From Blastocatellia bacterium (GTDB taxonomy: Bacteria > Acidobacteriota > Blastocatellia > Pyrinomonadales > Pyrinomonadaceae), in contig PMSM01000007.1 in the NCBI GenBank assembly GCA_003168335.1, positions 124,001-188,000 of the forward strand: a stretch of DNA of 64,000 bases, in the 5' to 3' direction. The notes beneath the pieces were generated by a model. That model was not told the DNA's origin, did no database searches, and saw only the letters and a program-made list of their open reading frames with translations. Within the stretch, counting starts at the first letter, position 1. Every line of letters starts with the position of its first letter. The position numbers were made by a program, and so were the translations under genes. Below are positions 36,781-48,000 of this stretch, in pieces.

Positions 36781-37344
36781 GTGAACCATAACGCAGCAGA
36801 AACCGATTCAATCGCCGGGAACGCGGCATCGCCTGAGCCCGTGCTCCTCCGCGATCAATATGGCGCCGTCGACTATGATTCGCTGCCGGACGTTATTCAA
36901 TGGTTTCTCGACCATGACCAGCGCGTGGCAGTGATCAAACACGCAAAAGTCGAAGAGCTGTTTCAATGGAAGCAGGAACAAAGCCGTTTGGCGGGTGAAG
37001 ACGTATTCAACTTCAATCGCGCCGAAGATCGCCTGGCCATCGGCATCCTACAGTCCGTCGCCCATAACCCAACTGAACGCGAGCTGCATGCATGGATTGC
37101 ACAGTTATTGAACGCCCTCGATAAGGCATCAAAGGCAACTGAGGATGTTTCGTCGGCCTATGATCTCGACCTGAGTGCCGCCAGTTCCGTAGTCGGCGAA
37201 TCACAAAAGATACCTGCCGCGACCACGCGAACTGAATTTCTCTTTAATTGCTGGGTGGAAACACTCTGCACGGCAGAGATTCGAGTCGTCGGTTGGCTTT
37301 ATCGCGAATTCTACGCACGTCCTTTTCAACCTGATAACTTCTGA
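36781..37344 (+). CDS. Hypothetical protein, 187 aa
   Basis: It starts with GTG (no better start nearby). No family is recognised. The product is acidic with no signal peptide or transmembrane segment and is mostly helical: DVIQWFLDHDQRVAVIKHAKVEELFQWKQ-like and ELHAWIAQLLNALDKASK-like helices are seen. The C-terminal part (TEFLFNCWVETLCTAEIRVVGWLYREFY) is rich in aromatic residues. It lies between palindromic repeats and is probably monocistronic. The codon usage matches its neighbours, and the length with consistent protein-like composition supports a real gene. Confidence 0.55.
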   Translation: MNHNAAETDSIAGNAASPEPVLLRDQYGAVDYDSLPDVIQWFLDHDQRVAVIKHAKVEELFQWKQEQSRLAGEDVFNFNRAEDRLAIGILQSVAHNPTERELHAWIAQLLNALDKASKATEDVSSAYDLDLSAASSVVGESQKIPAATTRTEFLFNCWVETLCTAEIRVVGWLYREFYARPFQPDNF

Positions 37345-38216
37345 ACTTGTCTTCCGCCGATTCGGCCCTTGCGATCGTGTTTTCGGATTAGCCCTCAGCA
37401 CGATCGGTAGCCGGCCGAGTCCCAGGGGGACATTAATTTCGGCCGAGCGATTTTAGTGCACCGCTGTGCCTTCCCTGTACTGAACCTCTACAAATACTCC
37501 TGATCGCACAGGTGCTGTCTCCGTTTTCTGATCGTAGTGCGAAGACTCTTCGCGCATCCATTTGCTCTCGGAATCCCGATTCTTACACTCTGGCTATCCG
37601 CAGGAATCTTAGCTGGCACAATCGTTGCTCGGCCTTTGGACGACCAAAGCTAAACCGTAAAAGGTTAGAAGTGGTTTCGGGTCAGGCTTGGAGACAACGG
37701 TTGCGAAGCGCTTCGGGGTAGGCGCTTTACATCTGAGCAATGGCCGGCTCTTTCGGGGGAACGGAGCAGCCAGAACAGTCGAAGAGCAAAAAGGCAGGGC
37801 TGCTGATGACGGCTTGGTGAGGCCAGGGGGGGCCTCACAGGATTTGTCAGCGGCCCGCACGCCTTTTATGTCGACCCGGTTCGTTGAGTGGAAGAGAGCG
37901 CGACAGGTTCAATTGAGCCCGGTCGCGCTTCTATTTTTTGACACGTCTGATGCTGGGAGCGCGGACGTCCCGTCCGCACTGAGCGCGCAGCGCGAACAAT
38001 CGTCCAAACGGAGGGGCTCGCCACAAGGCATTGAGAGAAAGAACCGAGCGAGCTACGCTCGCCGTGCGGACGAGACGTCCGCGCTCCCAGCATCGAGTTT
38101 CGCGATACAACTAAACGAGCTCATTATTTTGTTCGCTCTTTGATTCATGAGATTCGACTGCTACACTCACGCCTTCGAGTTCTTCTATTACGGTTCACGG
38201 TTTACCATCACAACAA
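37345..38216. other. Long intergenic region without a convincing gene
   Basis: Open frames of 69 and 151 codons exist here, but they run through repeats and lack ribosome sites and sensible composition. Two structures are seen: a perfect hairpin GTGAGGCC-6-GGCCTCAC at 37817-37838, and a large palindromic repeat at 37950-38094. The part 37400-37850 could hide a structured RNA; I recognise no known RNA family in it. Confidence 0.5.
37950..38094. repeat. Palindromic MITE-like repeat, GATGCTGGGAGCGCGGACGT family
   Basis: Inverted ends of about 30 bases, 37950-37979 and 38064-38094 (GATGCTGGGAGCGCGGACGT and complement), frame a centre with short GAGCGCGCAGCGC and GCGAGCTACGCTCGC palindromes. Confidence 0.85.
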
Positions 38217-39596
38217 GTGTCTGCACCCAACATTGAAACCATAGTTTCGCTGGCCAAGCGGCGCGGCTTTGTCTATCCATCATCCGAGATTTATGGCGGC
38301 CTGGGCAGTGCGTGGGACTACGGTCCGCTCGGGGTTGAGCTCGCCAACAACGTGCGCGCGGCGTGGTGGCGTTGGATGGTTTACGAACGCGACGACATCG
38401 AAGGGCTCGACTCGTCCATCATTCTGAATCGACGGGTCTGGAAATACTCCGGTCACGAAGAGACTTTTACTGATCCGCTGGTTGATTGCCGCGAATGTAA
38501 GACACGTCTGCGGGCCGACAAGCTCGACGATGGCAAGTGTCCCAATTGTGGGTCGAAGAACCTCACTGAGCCGCGGCCGTTCAATCTGATGTTCCAAACT
38601 CACGTGGGCGCAACTGCCGAAGACGATCCCGACGCGCTCGTGTATCTCCGCCCTGAAACCGCGCAGGGCATCTTCATAAACTTTCTCAACGTGCTGAACA
38701 CGAGCCGGCGCAAACTGCCTTTCGGTGTCGCGCAAATCGGTAAATCCTTCCGTAACGAAGTCACGCCGGGCAATTTCATTTTCCGAACGCGCGAGTTCGA
38801 GCAGATGGAGATGGAATATTTTGTGCGACCCGGCGAGGATGAGCAAGCGCATCAGGAATGGGTCGACGCCTGTCATCAATGGTTCCAGGACATCGGCATT
38901 TCGCGCGACAACCTGCGGCTTTACGAACAGCCGAAAGCAGAGCTGGCGCATTACGCCAAACGCACCGTGGACATTCAGTATCGGTTTTTCCCGGAACGTG
39001 AAGACCAGGAACGCAACTGGGACGAGTTGATGGGCATTGCGAATCGCACCGATTTCGATCTGCGTACGCATTCGAAAAAGCCGGAAGACGCAGAAGGCAA
39101 ACGCTTGAATTCCGATTCCACCGAAGATCTTTCTTACTTTGACGAACAAACCAAGCAGCGGTTCTATCCGTACGTGATCGAACCGGCGGCCGGCGTTAAT
39201 CGCACCGTGCTCGCGCTGTTAATGGACGCGTACTCTGAAAAGACAAATGACAAGGGCGAGACGCGGGTCATCCTAAAGCTTCATCATTCAATGGCGCCGA
39301 TCAAGGTAGCTGTACTTCCGCTCGCGAAGAACAAACCTGAGATCGTCGGCATGGCCAAGGCAATCAAGCGCTCGATGCAGCCGTTGGTGCGCGCGGTTTA
39401 CGACGACACGGGCGGGATTGGAAAGTTATACGCGCGGCAGGATGAGATTGGCACCCCGTTCTGCGTCACCGTTGATCATCAATCACTGGAAGACGAAGCC
39501 GTCACCGTGCGCGACCGCGACACGTGGGAGCAGGAACGCGTGAAGGTGAGTGACTTGCCGACGTATCTGCTGCAGAGATTCAGCCCTGGGACATGA
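38217..39596 (+). CDS. glyQS: Glycyl-tRNA synthetase (alpha2 type)
   Basis: A 459-aa class II synthetase starting with GTG. It has GFVYPSSEIYGGLGSAWDYGPLGVEL (motif 1 region, about 16-42), a CxxC...CxxC zinc-binding insert (CRECKTRL...GKCPNCGSKN, about 90-115), motif 2 FRNEVTPGNFIFRTREFEQMEMEYF (about 178-203) and motif 3 with VNRTVLALLMDAY (about 325). The anticodon-binding domain is at the C-terminus (IKVAVLPLAKNKPEIV onward). It charges tRNA-Gly with glycine. Length and order match the dimeric bacterial/eukaryotic-type enzyme, not the alpha2beta2 GlyQ/GlyS type. It stands alone and is followed by a palindromic repeat. Confidence 0.96.
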   Translation: MSAPNIETIVSLAKRRGFVYPSSEIYGGLGSAWDYGPLGVELANNVRAAWWRWMVYERDDIEGLDSSIILNRRVWKYSGHEETFTDPLVDCRECKTRLRADKLDDGKCPNCGSKNLTEPRPFNLMFQTHVGATAEDDPDALVYLRPETAQGIFINFLNVLNTSRRKLPFGVAQIGKSFRNEVTPGNFIFRTREFEQMEMEYFVRPGEDEQAHQEWVDACHQWFQDIGISRDNLRLYEQPKAELAHYAKRTVDIQYRFFPEREDQERNWDELMGIANRTDFDLRTHSKKPEDAEGKRLNSDSTEDLSYFDEQTKQRFYPYVIEPAAGVNRTVLALLMDAYSEKTNDKGETRVILKLHHSMAPIKVAVLPLAKNKPEIVGMAKAIKRSMQPLVRAVYDDTGGIGKLYARQDEIGTPFCVTVDHQSLEDEAVTVRDRDTWEQERVKVSDLPTYLLQRFSPGT

Positions 39597-39638
39597 GGCA
39601 GTAGCTTCTTAACACCTTGCGTCATTAGGTCCGAAGGA

Positions 39639-39796
39639 CCGGCATGAAATAGCCCCGCCCGTAAGGGCGGGGATGGATAGCAGAAGAGGAGTTCCAGGCC
39701 CGAAGGGCCGACACTTTTGTTTCGCACCTACGGCGCTCGCGATTCTGATCGGCGCGTTAGACCACGCCCTTAACGGGCGTGGCTATTTCATGCCGG
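39639..39796. repeat. Palindromic MITE-like repeat, CCGGCATGAAATAGCC family
   Basis: Perfect 16-base inverted ends CCGGCATGAAATAGCC (39639-39654) and GGCTATTTCATGCCGG (39781-39796). Each end is followed inward by its own hairpin (CCCCGCCCGTAAGGGCGGGG and CCACGCCCTTAACGGGCGTGG). It lies between the converging glyQS and tyrS genes, where it may also terminate transcription. Confidence 0.9.
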
Positions 39797-39817
39797 CTCT
39801 TCGAGCCTGGGAATGCC

Positions 39818-41089
39818 CTACACCACCTTGATCAAGTGATAGTGCTTTGCTCCCTTGCGCAAAACCAAAAGCTGGCCGTCGATTAGATCTGCGACGGTAA
39901 TCGCCTTGCGCGCGTCATCCGCGCGGCGGTTGTTCACAGACACACCGCCGCCCTGAACTAAGCGCTTAGCCTCACCTTTGGACGGAGCCAAACCCGAAAA
40001 CACCAGGGCATCGCTGAGGGTGAAAGCGTCGCCATCCAACTTTGATCTTTCCAGTTCGGTTGAGGGGACATCGGCGAAGATTTCCAGAATCTCCTGCACG
40101 CTCAAACCGCTGATCTCTTGACCGAACAGAACTTCCGATGCCCGCAGTGCTTTCTCGAGCGATGTCTCGCCGTGAACCAACGCGGTCACCTGACGAGCCA
40201 CCTCTCTTTGAGCTTTACGTTTCTCCGGCTCACTCCGAACACTCTCTTCCAGTTCACTGATCTCTGCTTGTGATGACCACGTAAAGAACTTCAGGTAGGT
40301 GATCGCATCGCGGTCATCGGTGTTCAGCCAGAACTGATAGAACCGGTATGGTGAAGTCAGTTTCGCGTCCAACCAGACGGCGCCGGCTTCCGTCTTGCCA
40401 AACTTTACCCCGGCCGCCGTGGTCACCAGCGGAAACACCAGACCGTGTGCCCGCGCGCTGCGCAGACGGCGAATGAGATCGATCCCGGCGACGATGTTCC
40501 CCCATTGATCGCTGCCACCCATCTGCAGATTGCAGCCGTGCCGGTCGTGGAGGACGAGATAGTCGTAGGCTTGCAACAGGGGATAGCTGAACTCAGTAAA
40601 GGAAATGCCTTCCTCGGTTTCCAGGCGACGCTTGATGGCTTCTTTGGCCAGAAGGTTGTTTACGGTGAAGTATTTTCCGACGTCGCGCAGGAACTCCATC
40701 ATCGAGATGGGAGCGAGCCAGTCCGCGTTGTTGATGATCCGCGCCGGGTTGGCTGTCGCGTTGAAATCGAGAAAGCGGCTGAGTTGATCCTTAATGCCCG
40801 CCAGATTCTCCTCGACTTGTTCGGGAGTTAAGAGTTGGCGCTCTTTTGTCTTGCCACTGGGATCGCCAATCAGCCCGGTGCCGCCGCCGGCGATCGCGAT
40901 CGGCGTGTGCCCGAATCTTTGTAAGCGCGCCAGACCCATCACCGGCAGAAGCGATCCGACATGCAGACTTGCAGCCGAAGGGTCAAAGCCAATGTAGGCC
41001 GTCAACTTTTCTTCCGCGAGGATTTTCTGCAAGTCCGGCGTCGCTTCATGGAGCATTCCCCGCCACTCGAATTCGTCGTATAGGTTCAT
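39818..41089 (-). CDS. tyrS: Tyrosyl-tRNA synthetase
   Basis: The start is placed at the ATG at 41089 (423 aa, MNLYDEFEWRGMLHEATPDL), the normal start of bacterial TyrS. The frame continues 50 codons upstream but only through a palindromic repeat. It has the class I signature HVGS (43-46, in SLHVGSLLPV), tyrosine-binding YIGFDPSA near residue 32, QMGGSDQWGNI (about 180) and the KMSKS-equivalent KFGKT. The C-terminal S4 RNA-binding domain (about 355-420; LSDALVFSGLAPSKGEAKRLVQGGGVSVNN) completes the enzyme. It attaches tyrosine to tRNA-Tyr. Its length is typical. Confidence 0.96.
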   Translation of the reverse strand: MNLYDEFEWRGMLHEATPDLQKILAEEKLTAYIGFDPSAASLHVGSLLPVMGLARLQRFGHTPIAIAGGGTGLIGDPSGKTKERQLLTPEQVEENLAGIKDQLSRFLDFNATANPARIINNADWLAPISMMEFLRDVGKYFTVNNLLAKEAIKRRLETEEGISFTEFSYPLLQAYDYLVLHDRHGCNLQMGGSDQWGNIVAGIDLIRRLRSARAHGLVFPLVTTAAGVKFGKTEAGAVWLDAKLTSPYRFYQFWLNTDDRDAITYLKFFTWSSQAEISELEESVRSEPEKRKAQREVARQVTALVHGETSLEKALRASEVLFGQEISGLSVQEILEIFADVPSTELERSKLDGDAFTLSDALVFSGLAPSKGEAKRLVQGGGVSVNNRRADDARKAITVADLIDGQLLVLRKGAKHYHLIKVV

Positions 41090-41134
41090 TATCGAAATTT
41101 GCTGGAGCAGCGAACGATGATAACACGAGGTCAT

Positions 41135-41266
41135 TTTGGAGCGCGGTAACTTGTTACCGCTTTCATAAGCCGCGACTTGTCGCGGCCAGCTTAGAAGCCG
41201 CAGTCGCCAGCCTCGCGGCGACAAGTCGCCGCTTACCAAAGCGCTGACGAGTCAGCGCACTCCAAA
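41135..41266. repeat. Palindromic repeat, TTTGGAGCGC...GCGCACTCCAAA family
   Basis: The inverted ends are TTTGGAGCGC (41135-41144) and GCGCACTCCAAA (to 41266). Inside are three hairpins (GGTAACTTGTTACC, GCCGCGACTTGTCGCGGC and GCGGCGACAAGTCGCCGC). It occupies the gap between the tyrS start and the metalloprotease stop. Confidence 0.85.
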
Positions 41267-41279
41267 CTAACGCCAACAC

Positions 41280-43775
41280 CTACCGCCAATCGCACCAATC
41301 CCGATCCGATAAACTCCACCAGTCCATGCCGATCGGTTGGCCGTCGGGTGGATCGTTGGACTTCGTGAGGTTCATTTTCTTCGGATCTTCCTGAAAGCGT
41401 TTGATCTGGTTTATGGCGTAGAAGAGATATGCTTTTTGGTTTTCGTCACGCGTAAGATCCGGCTGAAAACTCAGCCAGTGCTTCAATTCTTCCAGTTTTA
41501 GTTCAGCGATGGCCCGTACCTGGTTCGAAGCGTGTTCGCCTGAAGCGAGCGACATCAGATCCAGCAACACAACCATGTTCACCGTGCGGCGGATTTCGGC
41601 GCCATAGCCCGTGCCAATCGGCGCCTTCCAACTTGCTTCCAGAATCTTGTCGAGCACTTCGTCAAAGCCGGGATAGCGAGGATCGCGCGCATGAAATTGC
41701 ACCAGCCGCGCCGCGCGTTCCTGATTCAGCAGAAAGTCGCAGACGTGGTCGGCAAACGCTTCGGGCGGCGCCAGCGCGTCAAAGTTGGGAAACGTGCGAA
41801 TCCGAAAATCTTCCCGCGTCCGTGGATAACCCGGCGGGCGCGGCGGAATCAAACGCAGCACAGATTCAGGCAGCGCCAGAGTCTCCGGCTTCAGCGTATC
41901 GAGCACGGCGGTCAGCGCGCGTCGCTGTTCTTCGGGTGAAATGATTTGGGGATTCGTGTCGCCCTTGCCGCGCAGGCTGAAGGTGTAGTCTTCGCCTCCG
42001 ATTAGTTTCGCGGCGGCCTCAACCTGATAGCGATGGTACATGTAAAGCGGCACCAGCACGTCTTCAAGCGTGGCCATCGGCGCGCCATCGCGGATATTGT
42101 TTTCGCCAAACCGCCGCAGCGCCGCGGCGCGCACCTTCATTACATCGGCGAGCCCATCGACAACGTTCGTGCCATTGTCCCAAAGATGGGCCACTGAACT
42201 GGAAGCGCTGGCCGGGCGCGCATCCTGATCGGTGAGATATATCAAACCGCGTTTGAAAGCGTCGCTCAGGATCTTGTCGAGCGCCGCCTGTTCATCAGTA
42301 CCGCCGGGGAAATCCTGATAGCCGTAGGCAATCGTTACCTTGTCCCATTCACCGATGCCCTTTGCATAGGCGTCTGAGATGTCCGGGACACCGTCGGCGC
42401 CGAGCTTCACCAGGGGCGCGGGATAATCCATGACTGAGGCGCGATTCGAAACGCTGGCGGCAAAATTGTGTTGCAGTCCGAGCGTGTGGCCGACTTCGTG
42501 CGCGGCCAGTTGCCGCAAACGCGCGAGCACGACCTGCTCCATAATCTTTGCCGTTTGTGACTTTCCTTTTTCATAAGGCGCCAGCAGTCCTTCGGCAATC
42601 AGGAAATCCTGACGGTCGCGCAGCGAGCCAAGCGAAACCCGGCCCTGGATAATCTCTCCGGTGCGCGGATCACTAACCGACGAGCCGTACGACCAGCCGC
42701 GCGTTGAGCGGTGCACCCACTGAATCACATTGTAACGAACGTCCATCGGATCGGCGCCGACCGGCATCAGCTCGACGCGAAATGCGTTCTTATAACCAGC
42801 GGCCTCGAACGCCTGGTTCCACCAGCTTGCGCCTTCGATCAAAGCAGAGCGGACCGGCTCAGGCGCGCCGCGATCGACGTAGTACACGATCGGTTTTACC
42901 GGCTCGCTCATGGCCGCCGCAGGGTCTTTCTTCTGCAAGCGATGATGATTGAGGTAGCGCCTGGTGATGGGGTCGCTAATCGGCGTCGCAAAGTCCAGGT
43001 AGCTAATTCCAAAATATCCGGCTCGTGGATCGTTGATGCGGGTCCTAAAACCGGGTGGCGGCAACTCGACAAACGAGACGTGCTCGCGAACAGTAATGGC
43101 TTGCGGGATCGGCGTTACCTGTCGCACCAGAGGGCCAGCTTCGCCTTCACTTGTGAAAGTAAGAGTAGTTTCGACTTCAGTGTTCTTCGGAAAATTCTTT
43201 GTGTTGGCGAGATAGAAAGCACAGCGCGTCGCGTCCAGGCGGAAAGTGCCCTGTTGATTTCGTTGCAGCGTGCCGGGAATCTGGTGCGCGTCGCGCAGAT
43301 AGAATGTGGTGGCGTCGACCAACGCGCGACCGCCTTCTTCCGCCGCGACTTCAAATCCCCACAACGTCGATTCAGCGAAAGCGTCTTTGACCGCGCGTCG
43401 TTCATCAGCGTCGTCGCTGTTGGCGCGAAACGCGTAGTTCGAGGCGATCAACAGCACCCGCGGCCCGGTTCGCTCAAAGCGGACGATGTGGCTTTGTCCC
43501 AGCTGACCTCGATCCAAACCAATGTCATTCGAACCGATGCCGGCGGGAAGGGCTTCAACGTAAAGAAACTCTGAGTTCCACTTGTCGATCTCGAGCCAGA
43601 CTTTGCCGGCTTTGGCGTCCCAATAGAAGTTGAAGTAACCGGGGAACTTTTCCATCGGGGCGACTTTTTCGGTGATCGTGGGCGTGGCTTTCGTTTCGGG
43701 ATTTGAGCGCGGTTGCGCAAAAAGGTTCGTGCCGAGCAGCAACAAAACCGAAAGCACGGGGATGAGACGCTTCAT
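41280..43775 (-). CDS. Secreted zinc-dependent metalloprotease (DUF5117/DUF5118-type)
   Basis: The start ATG at 43775 is preceded by GGAGGAAAAAGGA, an excellent ribosome site, giving 831 aa with a signal peptide ([18 protein letters not shown]). An N-terminal DUF5118/DUF5117-like region ([20 protein letters not shown], FVEVxxxPP-type strands) leads to a metzincin-like catalytic domain. The zinc site [13 protein letters not shown] has HEVGH at residues 426-430 and a third His in the HExxHxxGxxH pattern. The C-terminal helical part (about 560-831) is typical of this family. It probably degrades extracellular or periplasmic proteins. It is followed closely by tyrS and preceded by a membrane-protein gene on the same strand. 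Confidence 0.88.
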   Translation of the reverse strand: MKRLIPVLSVLLLLGTNLFAQPRSNPETKATPTITEKVAPMEKFPGYFNFYWDAKAGKVWLEIDKWNSEFLYVEALPAGIGSNDIGLDRGQLGQSHIVRFERTGPRVLLIASNYAFRANSDDADERRAVKDAFAESTLWGFEVAAEEGGRALVDATTFYLRDAHQIPGTLQRNQQGTFRLDATRCAFYLANTKNFPKNTEVETTLTFTSEGEAGPLVRQVTPIPQAITVREHVSFVELPPPGFRTRINDPRAGYFGISYLDFATPISDPITRRYLNHHRLQKKDPAAAMSEPVKPIVYYVDRGAPEPVRSALIEGASWWNQAFEAAGYKNAFRVELMPVGADPMDVRYNVIQWVHRSTRGWSYGSSVSDPRTGEIIQGRVSLGSLRDRQDFLIAEGLLAPYEKGKSQTAKIMEQVVLARLRQLAAHEVGHTLGLQHNFAASVSNRASVMDYPAPLVKLGADGVPDISDAYAKGIGEWDKVTIAYGYQDFPGGTDEQAALDKILSDAFKRGLIYLTDQDARPASASSSVAHLWDNGTNVVDGLADVMKVRAAALRRFGENNIRDGAPMATLEDVLVPLYMYHRYQVEAAAKLIGGEDYTFSLRGKGDTNPQIISPEEQRRALTAVLDTLKPETLALPESVLRLIPPRPPGYPRTREDFRIRTFPNFDALAPPEAFADHVCDFLLNQERAARLVQFHARDPRYPGFDEVLDKILEASWKAPIGTGYGAEIRRTVNMVVLLDLMSLASGEHASNQVRAIAELKLEELKHWLSFQPDLTRDENQKAYLFYAINQIKRFQEDPKKMNLTKSNDPPDGQPIGMDWWSLSDRDWCDWR

Positions 43776-43841
43776 TCCTTTTTCCTCCGATTCGCGATTC
43801 ACATTGTCTGGTCTTGTTCTCCAGAAAGAACCAGGGAACAC

Positions 43842-44840
43842 CTAAACTACCATCGCATACAGCTCTTTTCCGATGCCGGTGAACGTACGATGATTGAGAG
43901 GAAACTCCAACATCACGTGCAGGATGCTCATGAAATAGAGCACCGCCATTCCGGTGTCGTAATCATACGCATAGAGAGCCAGCGCGCCCAGCCACATTAC
44001 GATCATGACAGCCGTGCGAGACTTCGGAACTTCGTGCCACTTGATGATCGAAGTCTTTGAGAACCAGTTCAAGTAGTGATAAGTGTAGGCAAAAGCAATC
44101 AGCCTCATGATCATCAGGCCGCTGTGTGATTCGTAGACCTCGGCAGCCGTCGTTCCTGATCCAAGCCTGAACAGCTTGATTAATTCAGAGTTGAGCCCGT
44201 TGAATGAGCGATAGCTCTGCCGGACGTAATGGCCCGCGATGTAGCCGTCAGGAACGTAAACAAAGAAACTGATCGCGCAAGCTACCAGGACAACCAGCGA
44301 TAAGATTCCCGAGAGGCTGCGTCCCTTCAATGCGCCATACAGAATGAAGGTGCCGGTAAAGATCAGAACATGAATTATGGTGACGAGGAAAAACGCGAGG
44401 ATGATATAGTAGCGCGACCGCGCGAACAGGGCGAGCAACAAAAGCGAAACCGCCAACGTTATGGCTTTGGCTAAACGGTTCTTGATCACGGTAACCAACA
44501 GAGCTGTAACAAAGACCAGATAGAAGAGGGTGATCTCCCACTTGGGGCTTGCCTGCTCGCCCGCTCCTTCCACCGCCACAAACCCCACGATCAGGGCCAC
44601 CATCGTTAGAGCTACCAGAATTAACCAGCCCTGGTGGGCGTGTTTGACCCGCTTTCCAGGCTTGCCCTCTGTGAAATATTTTCTATCGTGCAGCCATGAG
44701 ATCTCAGTCAGGTAATGCAGCGGTCCGAGGATGGCATACGAGAAAAGAAACAGCTCGAACGGAAAACGAAACGCCAGCAAGCACGAAACTATCATGAGCC
44801 CAATGTTGAGATAGTTGATCTGGGTAGTTGTCAGCGTCAT
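43842..44840 (-). CDS. Polytopic membrane protein with conserved-looking histidines
   Basis: A 332-aa protein with about nine to ten hydrophobic segments. Polar residues cluster beside the membrane: GPLHYLTEISWLHDRKYF (about 39-56), FLVTIIHVLIF (about 155), AYTYHYLNWFSKTSIIKWHE (about 250-270) and ILHVMLEFPLNHRTF (about 305-320). Histidines placed like this suggest a metal site inside the membrane, as in Brp/Blh-type carotene cleavage enzymes or desaturases, but the similarity is too weak to assign a function. It lies 66 bases upstream of the metalloprotease start on the same strand and may be cotranscribed with it. Confidence 0.65.
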   Translation of the reverse strand: MTLTTTQINYLNIGLMIVSCLLAFRFPFELFLFSYAILGPLHYLTEISWLHDRKYFTEGKPGKRVKHAHQGWLILVALTMVALIVGFVAVEGAGEQASPKWEITLFYLVFVTALLVTVIKNRLAKAITLAVSLLLLALFARSRYYIILAFFLVTIIHVLIFTGTFILYGALKGRSLSGILSLVVLVACAISFFVYVPDGYIAGHYVRQSYRSFNGLNSELIKLFRLGSGTTAAEVYESHSGLMIMRLIAFAYTYHYLNWFSKTSIIKWHEVPKSRTAVMIVMWLGALALYAYDYDTGMAVLYFMSILHVMLEFPLNHRTFTGIGKELYAMVV

Positions 44841-45080
44841 AGCTTGCCGGCAGGTTAAAGCGGACTCTGTCAGGATGCGGTGGCTCCGGAACCATCGGCG
44901 TGCCCTCTCTCTACGACGGCGTAGGAGGATTTTGGCTGGAGCCCGCCATCACCGCTGCAAAGAACCGCAGCCCATGAAGACCGGGAAAATAGACTTTGTC
45001 TTTTGACTTCTTTGCCATTCCTTGTCCCTAAAGACGCCGAAGTCAAGGAAAGCGTCAAACAACCAGTCCCGGGATATTGT

Positions 45081-48000
45081 CTACTGCAGCTTCCGGCCCG
45101 CGTTCAAATTATCGAAATTCAAGATCGTGTTGAAGACCAGGAAGTAGCTGCCTGAAGTCTGGCCGCGCCAGAACGGATTGTTTGAGAAGAGCACGACGTG
45201 GCCGCGCTCGAGCGGTGAATCGATCACGGCCGCGTGTTGCGCGATTTCGTCGCCGCCATCCAGCAAACCAGAAACCAGAAGCTCGCGCGCGTCGGCATAA
45301 CGCAGCACGACCCGCGGACGGAGGTCCGTTGGAATCAAGCCAATCAGATTGCGACGCTGCTCATCAGTGATTGGCGCGGCTTCCCAGACTTCCGAACTCG
45401 GTGGCGGCTCGAGAGCTTCGGCGGGAGGCCGCCCCTGCACCACGTCCGGATCGTCGACTGTGCCGCGGCCGGTCGCGCGCTGACCGTCACCGCGTCCCCG
45501 GCGTCCGCCGCCGCCCCCACCGGCAACATTGCTGACGTTGAAGATCGGTCCGTTGAAGCAGTAGATCGAAAGCGAATCTCCATAGCCGTAGACGATCGGA
45601 CTGGTGGCATCGACCAGCCTCGTGCGCAGCACGTCGCCAATGGCGCGCAAGCGCGTTGAGCGCTGGATTGAAACTCCCGGAGTGAAACCGTTCGAAACTA
45701 CCAGGTCAGCCGTGTCCATCGTGCCGATAAAAACACCGCCGCGCTTCACAAAGTTTTGCAGATTCACGAGTCCGGACCAGCCCAAACCCGGACGAGTATC
45801 ATCGGTCGAAGCAAAGCCGCCGAGATTCGGTGTCAGTTCCGTCTTCTTCCACGGCAGAGGATTGCCGTACATCGGCCGACCCTGGATGATCGCGTTAGCG
45901 TTGCCGGCTCCGGGCCCAAAAACGATCACGTCATACTTGCGATTCAGATCTGAATCCTTCGCCACGTCCTGAGTACTGATGTAGTCGTAGGGAATCTGCA
46001 TCTGATCAAACGCCAGCCGCCACCAGCCTTCATCCTGCGTGCTGAGCCAGGTGTGGAGGATCGCCACGCGCGGGACTTTGACGGCATGCATTTTCACCGA
46101 CGGCGCCTGCTCGACTGCATAAGCCTGCAGGCCAAGTTCGGATGCAGCCTTGTTAACTTCATCAGTTGCAGCATTGCGAATGATGAAAGAGCCGCGATTG
46201 AACTTTTTGCCGGCGGCTTCAAAGGGTTCTTCGGCCGCTTCGAACGAAGCCTTCTTCAAACGATAGCGCAAAGTGATCAGGCTGTTGTCGGCGTTGTGAT
46301 TGACGAGAAAGACTGACCCATTGCCATTCGCGCCACCGGGTGAGTGCACGTCACCATTGATGCGTTCCATCGCGGCGCTAAGGACTTTGACGTCCGTCAC
46401 GCGCAATGCCTGAACGTTGCTAAGCTCGCCAAACGTCCAGCCCGTATCGTCATAGACGTCCTGTTGCGGATCTCTCGGGCTCCAATATTGATAATCAAGC
46501 AGCGCGTCCGCGATGCGGCTGTAGGGCTGATCCATGCGCACGATGTAACTGCCCGCGGGAAACGTGCGCGACTCGGTATCTAAAGATCTGAGCGGCGGTG
46601 CCGGCGACGCGGCCGCGTTTGCTGATAAGGGTGATCCGCTCGCTCGCGGTTCCGCGCCGCGCCTTGGCGCCGGCTTTTTCTTCATGGTGACCGTGAATGG
46701 CGCGGTGGCGCGGCTAATCTCACAGCCTTGCGCCTGGAGCAGCCGCAGCAGGTTCGCCTGATTACCCGGTCGCGGATCGTCGCCGGGAAAAACATAAGCA
46801 GCCGGACCTTCATTCTTCGGCTTTTCAATCGACCGCTTGGCTTTCAAATAAAAGTTTTTCAGGAAGAGCTTGCTCTCGTGATTGAAATAATCGAGCGAGA
46901 TCAGCAGTCCTGTTTCTTCATAGTTATTGTTGTTGCGCTGCGACCACCTTGCGCGCGGCAGTGGCGGGTTTTGTTTGTACCAGGTGCGCGAGGTCTCGTT
47001 CTCTGACAGCGTCCGCACCAGAGTGTCGGCGCCGCCATTGCCGAAGGTTTCGTATAGCCGGCTGATGCCGTTGTGCGTTGCCGCGATGAACATCAGGTAG
47101 CCCGGCGACCAGGTGTCGAAGGTGCCGTGGGCGAAGACGCCGGGCATGCCAAACTTGGTCATCTCGGAAACGTTTTTCCAGCCGATCATCTGCCATTCGT
47201 CGGTCAGGATCGGATCGACCCAGGCGTTGTACGGCCCATCCCCGACGGTGTTGTCGTAAAGGTAGGGAACAGACTCGTGCAGATCATGCAGCACCTGCGC
47301 CTTCCAACCGACGTAAGTATTTAAGACATTGCGCGTGAGCTTGAGCGAGAGACCCATCGCGTCGCGATTGTTGTCGTGGGCGACGTAATGGCCCCAGTAC
47401 GCGAGCGACGGCCAATTGTCCTTCGGATGCGCGAGGTGCCAGTTGTAAATGTCTACCATGCGATCACGTCCGTCGACTTCAACCACGGGCGTGATCAGCG
47501 TGACCATGCCTTCGCGGATCGACTTGATGTACGGACTATCATCGACCGCCAGACGATAAGCGAGTTCCATCAGGGCAGTCGGCGCGCCAGTTTCAGTTGA
47601 ATGAATCGTTCCCGTGATGTAGTAGATGGGAAACGACTGATCGACCAGGCGATCAGCTTCGGCATCGTCAAGATTGATCGTGCGCGGATCGGCCAGCTTT
47701 GCCAGGCGCGCGCGGTTCTCGTCCAGTTTGGCCAGCAAGCTTTCGGAAGCGATCGCTACGGCAATCATTTCCCGTCCTTCTTCAGTTGACCCGATGGAAA
47801 AGACCCTCACGCGCGGGCTCGCCTTTTCCAGCATGCGCATGTAGCGATAGACGTCTTCAGCGTACGGCAACTTGCCCGGCGCGCCCGCTACATCGCCCAG
47901 CACGGCTTTCGGGGTCGGCACGTTCGGCGAGGCCGGTAAATAATCAGTCAACGGCGAGTTGAAGAAGGGTTCGGTGGTGTACTCGCGAATCTTCTTTGTG

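Noticed and set aside
37688-38143. 151-codon open frame
   Set aside because: It runs through a palindromic repeat and a hairpin, has no ribosome site, and its composition is not protein-like.
41089-41239. 50-residue N-terminal extension of TyrS
   Set aside because: It is coded by a palindromic repeat; the ATG at 41089 gives the normal TyrS start.
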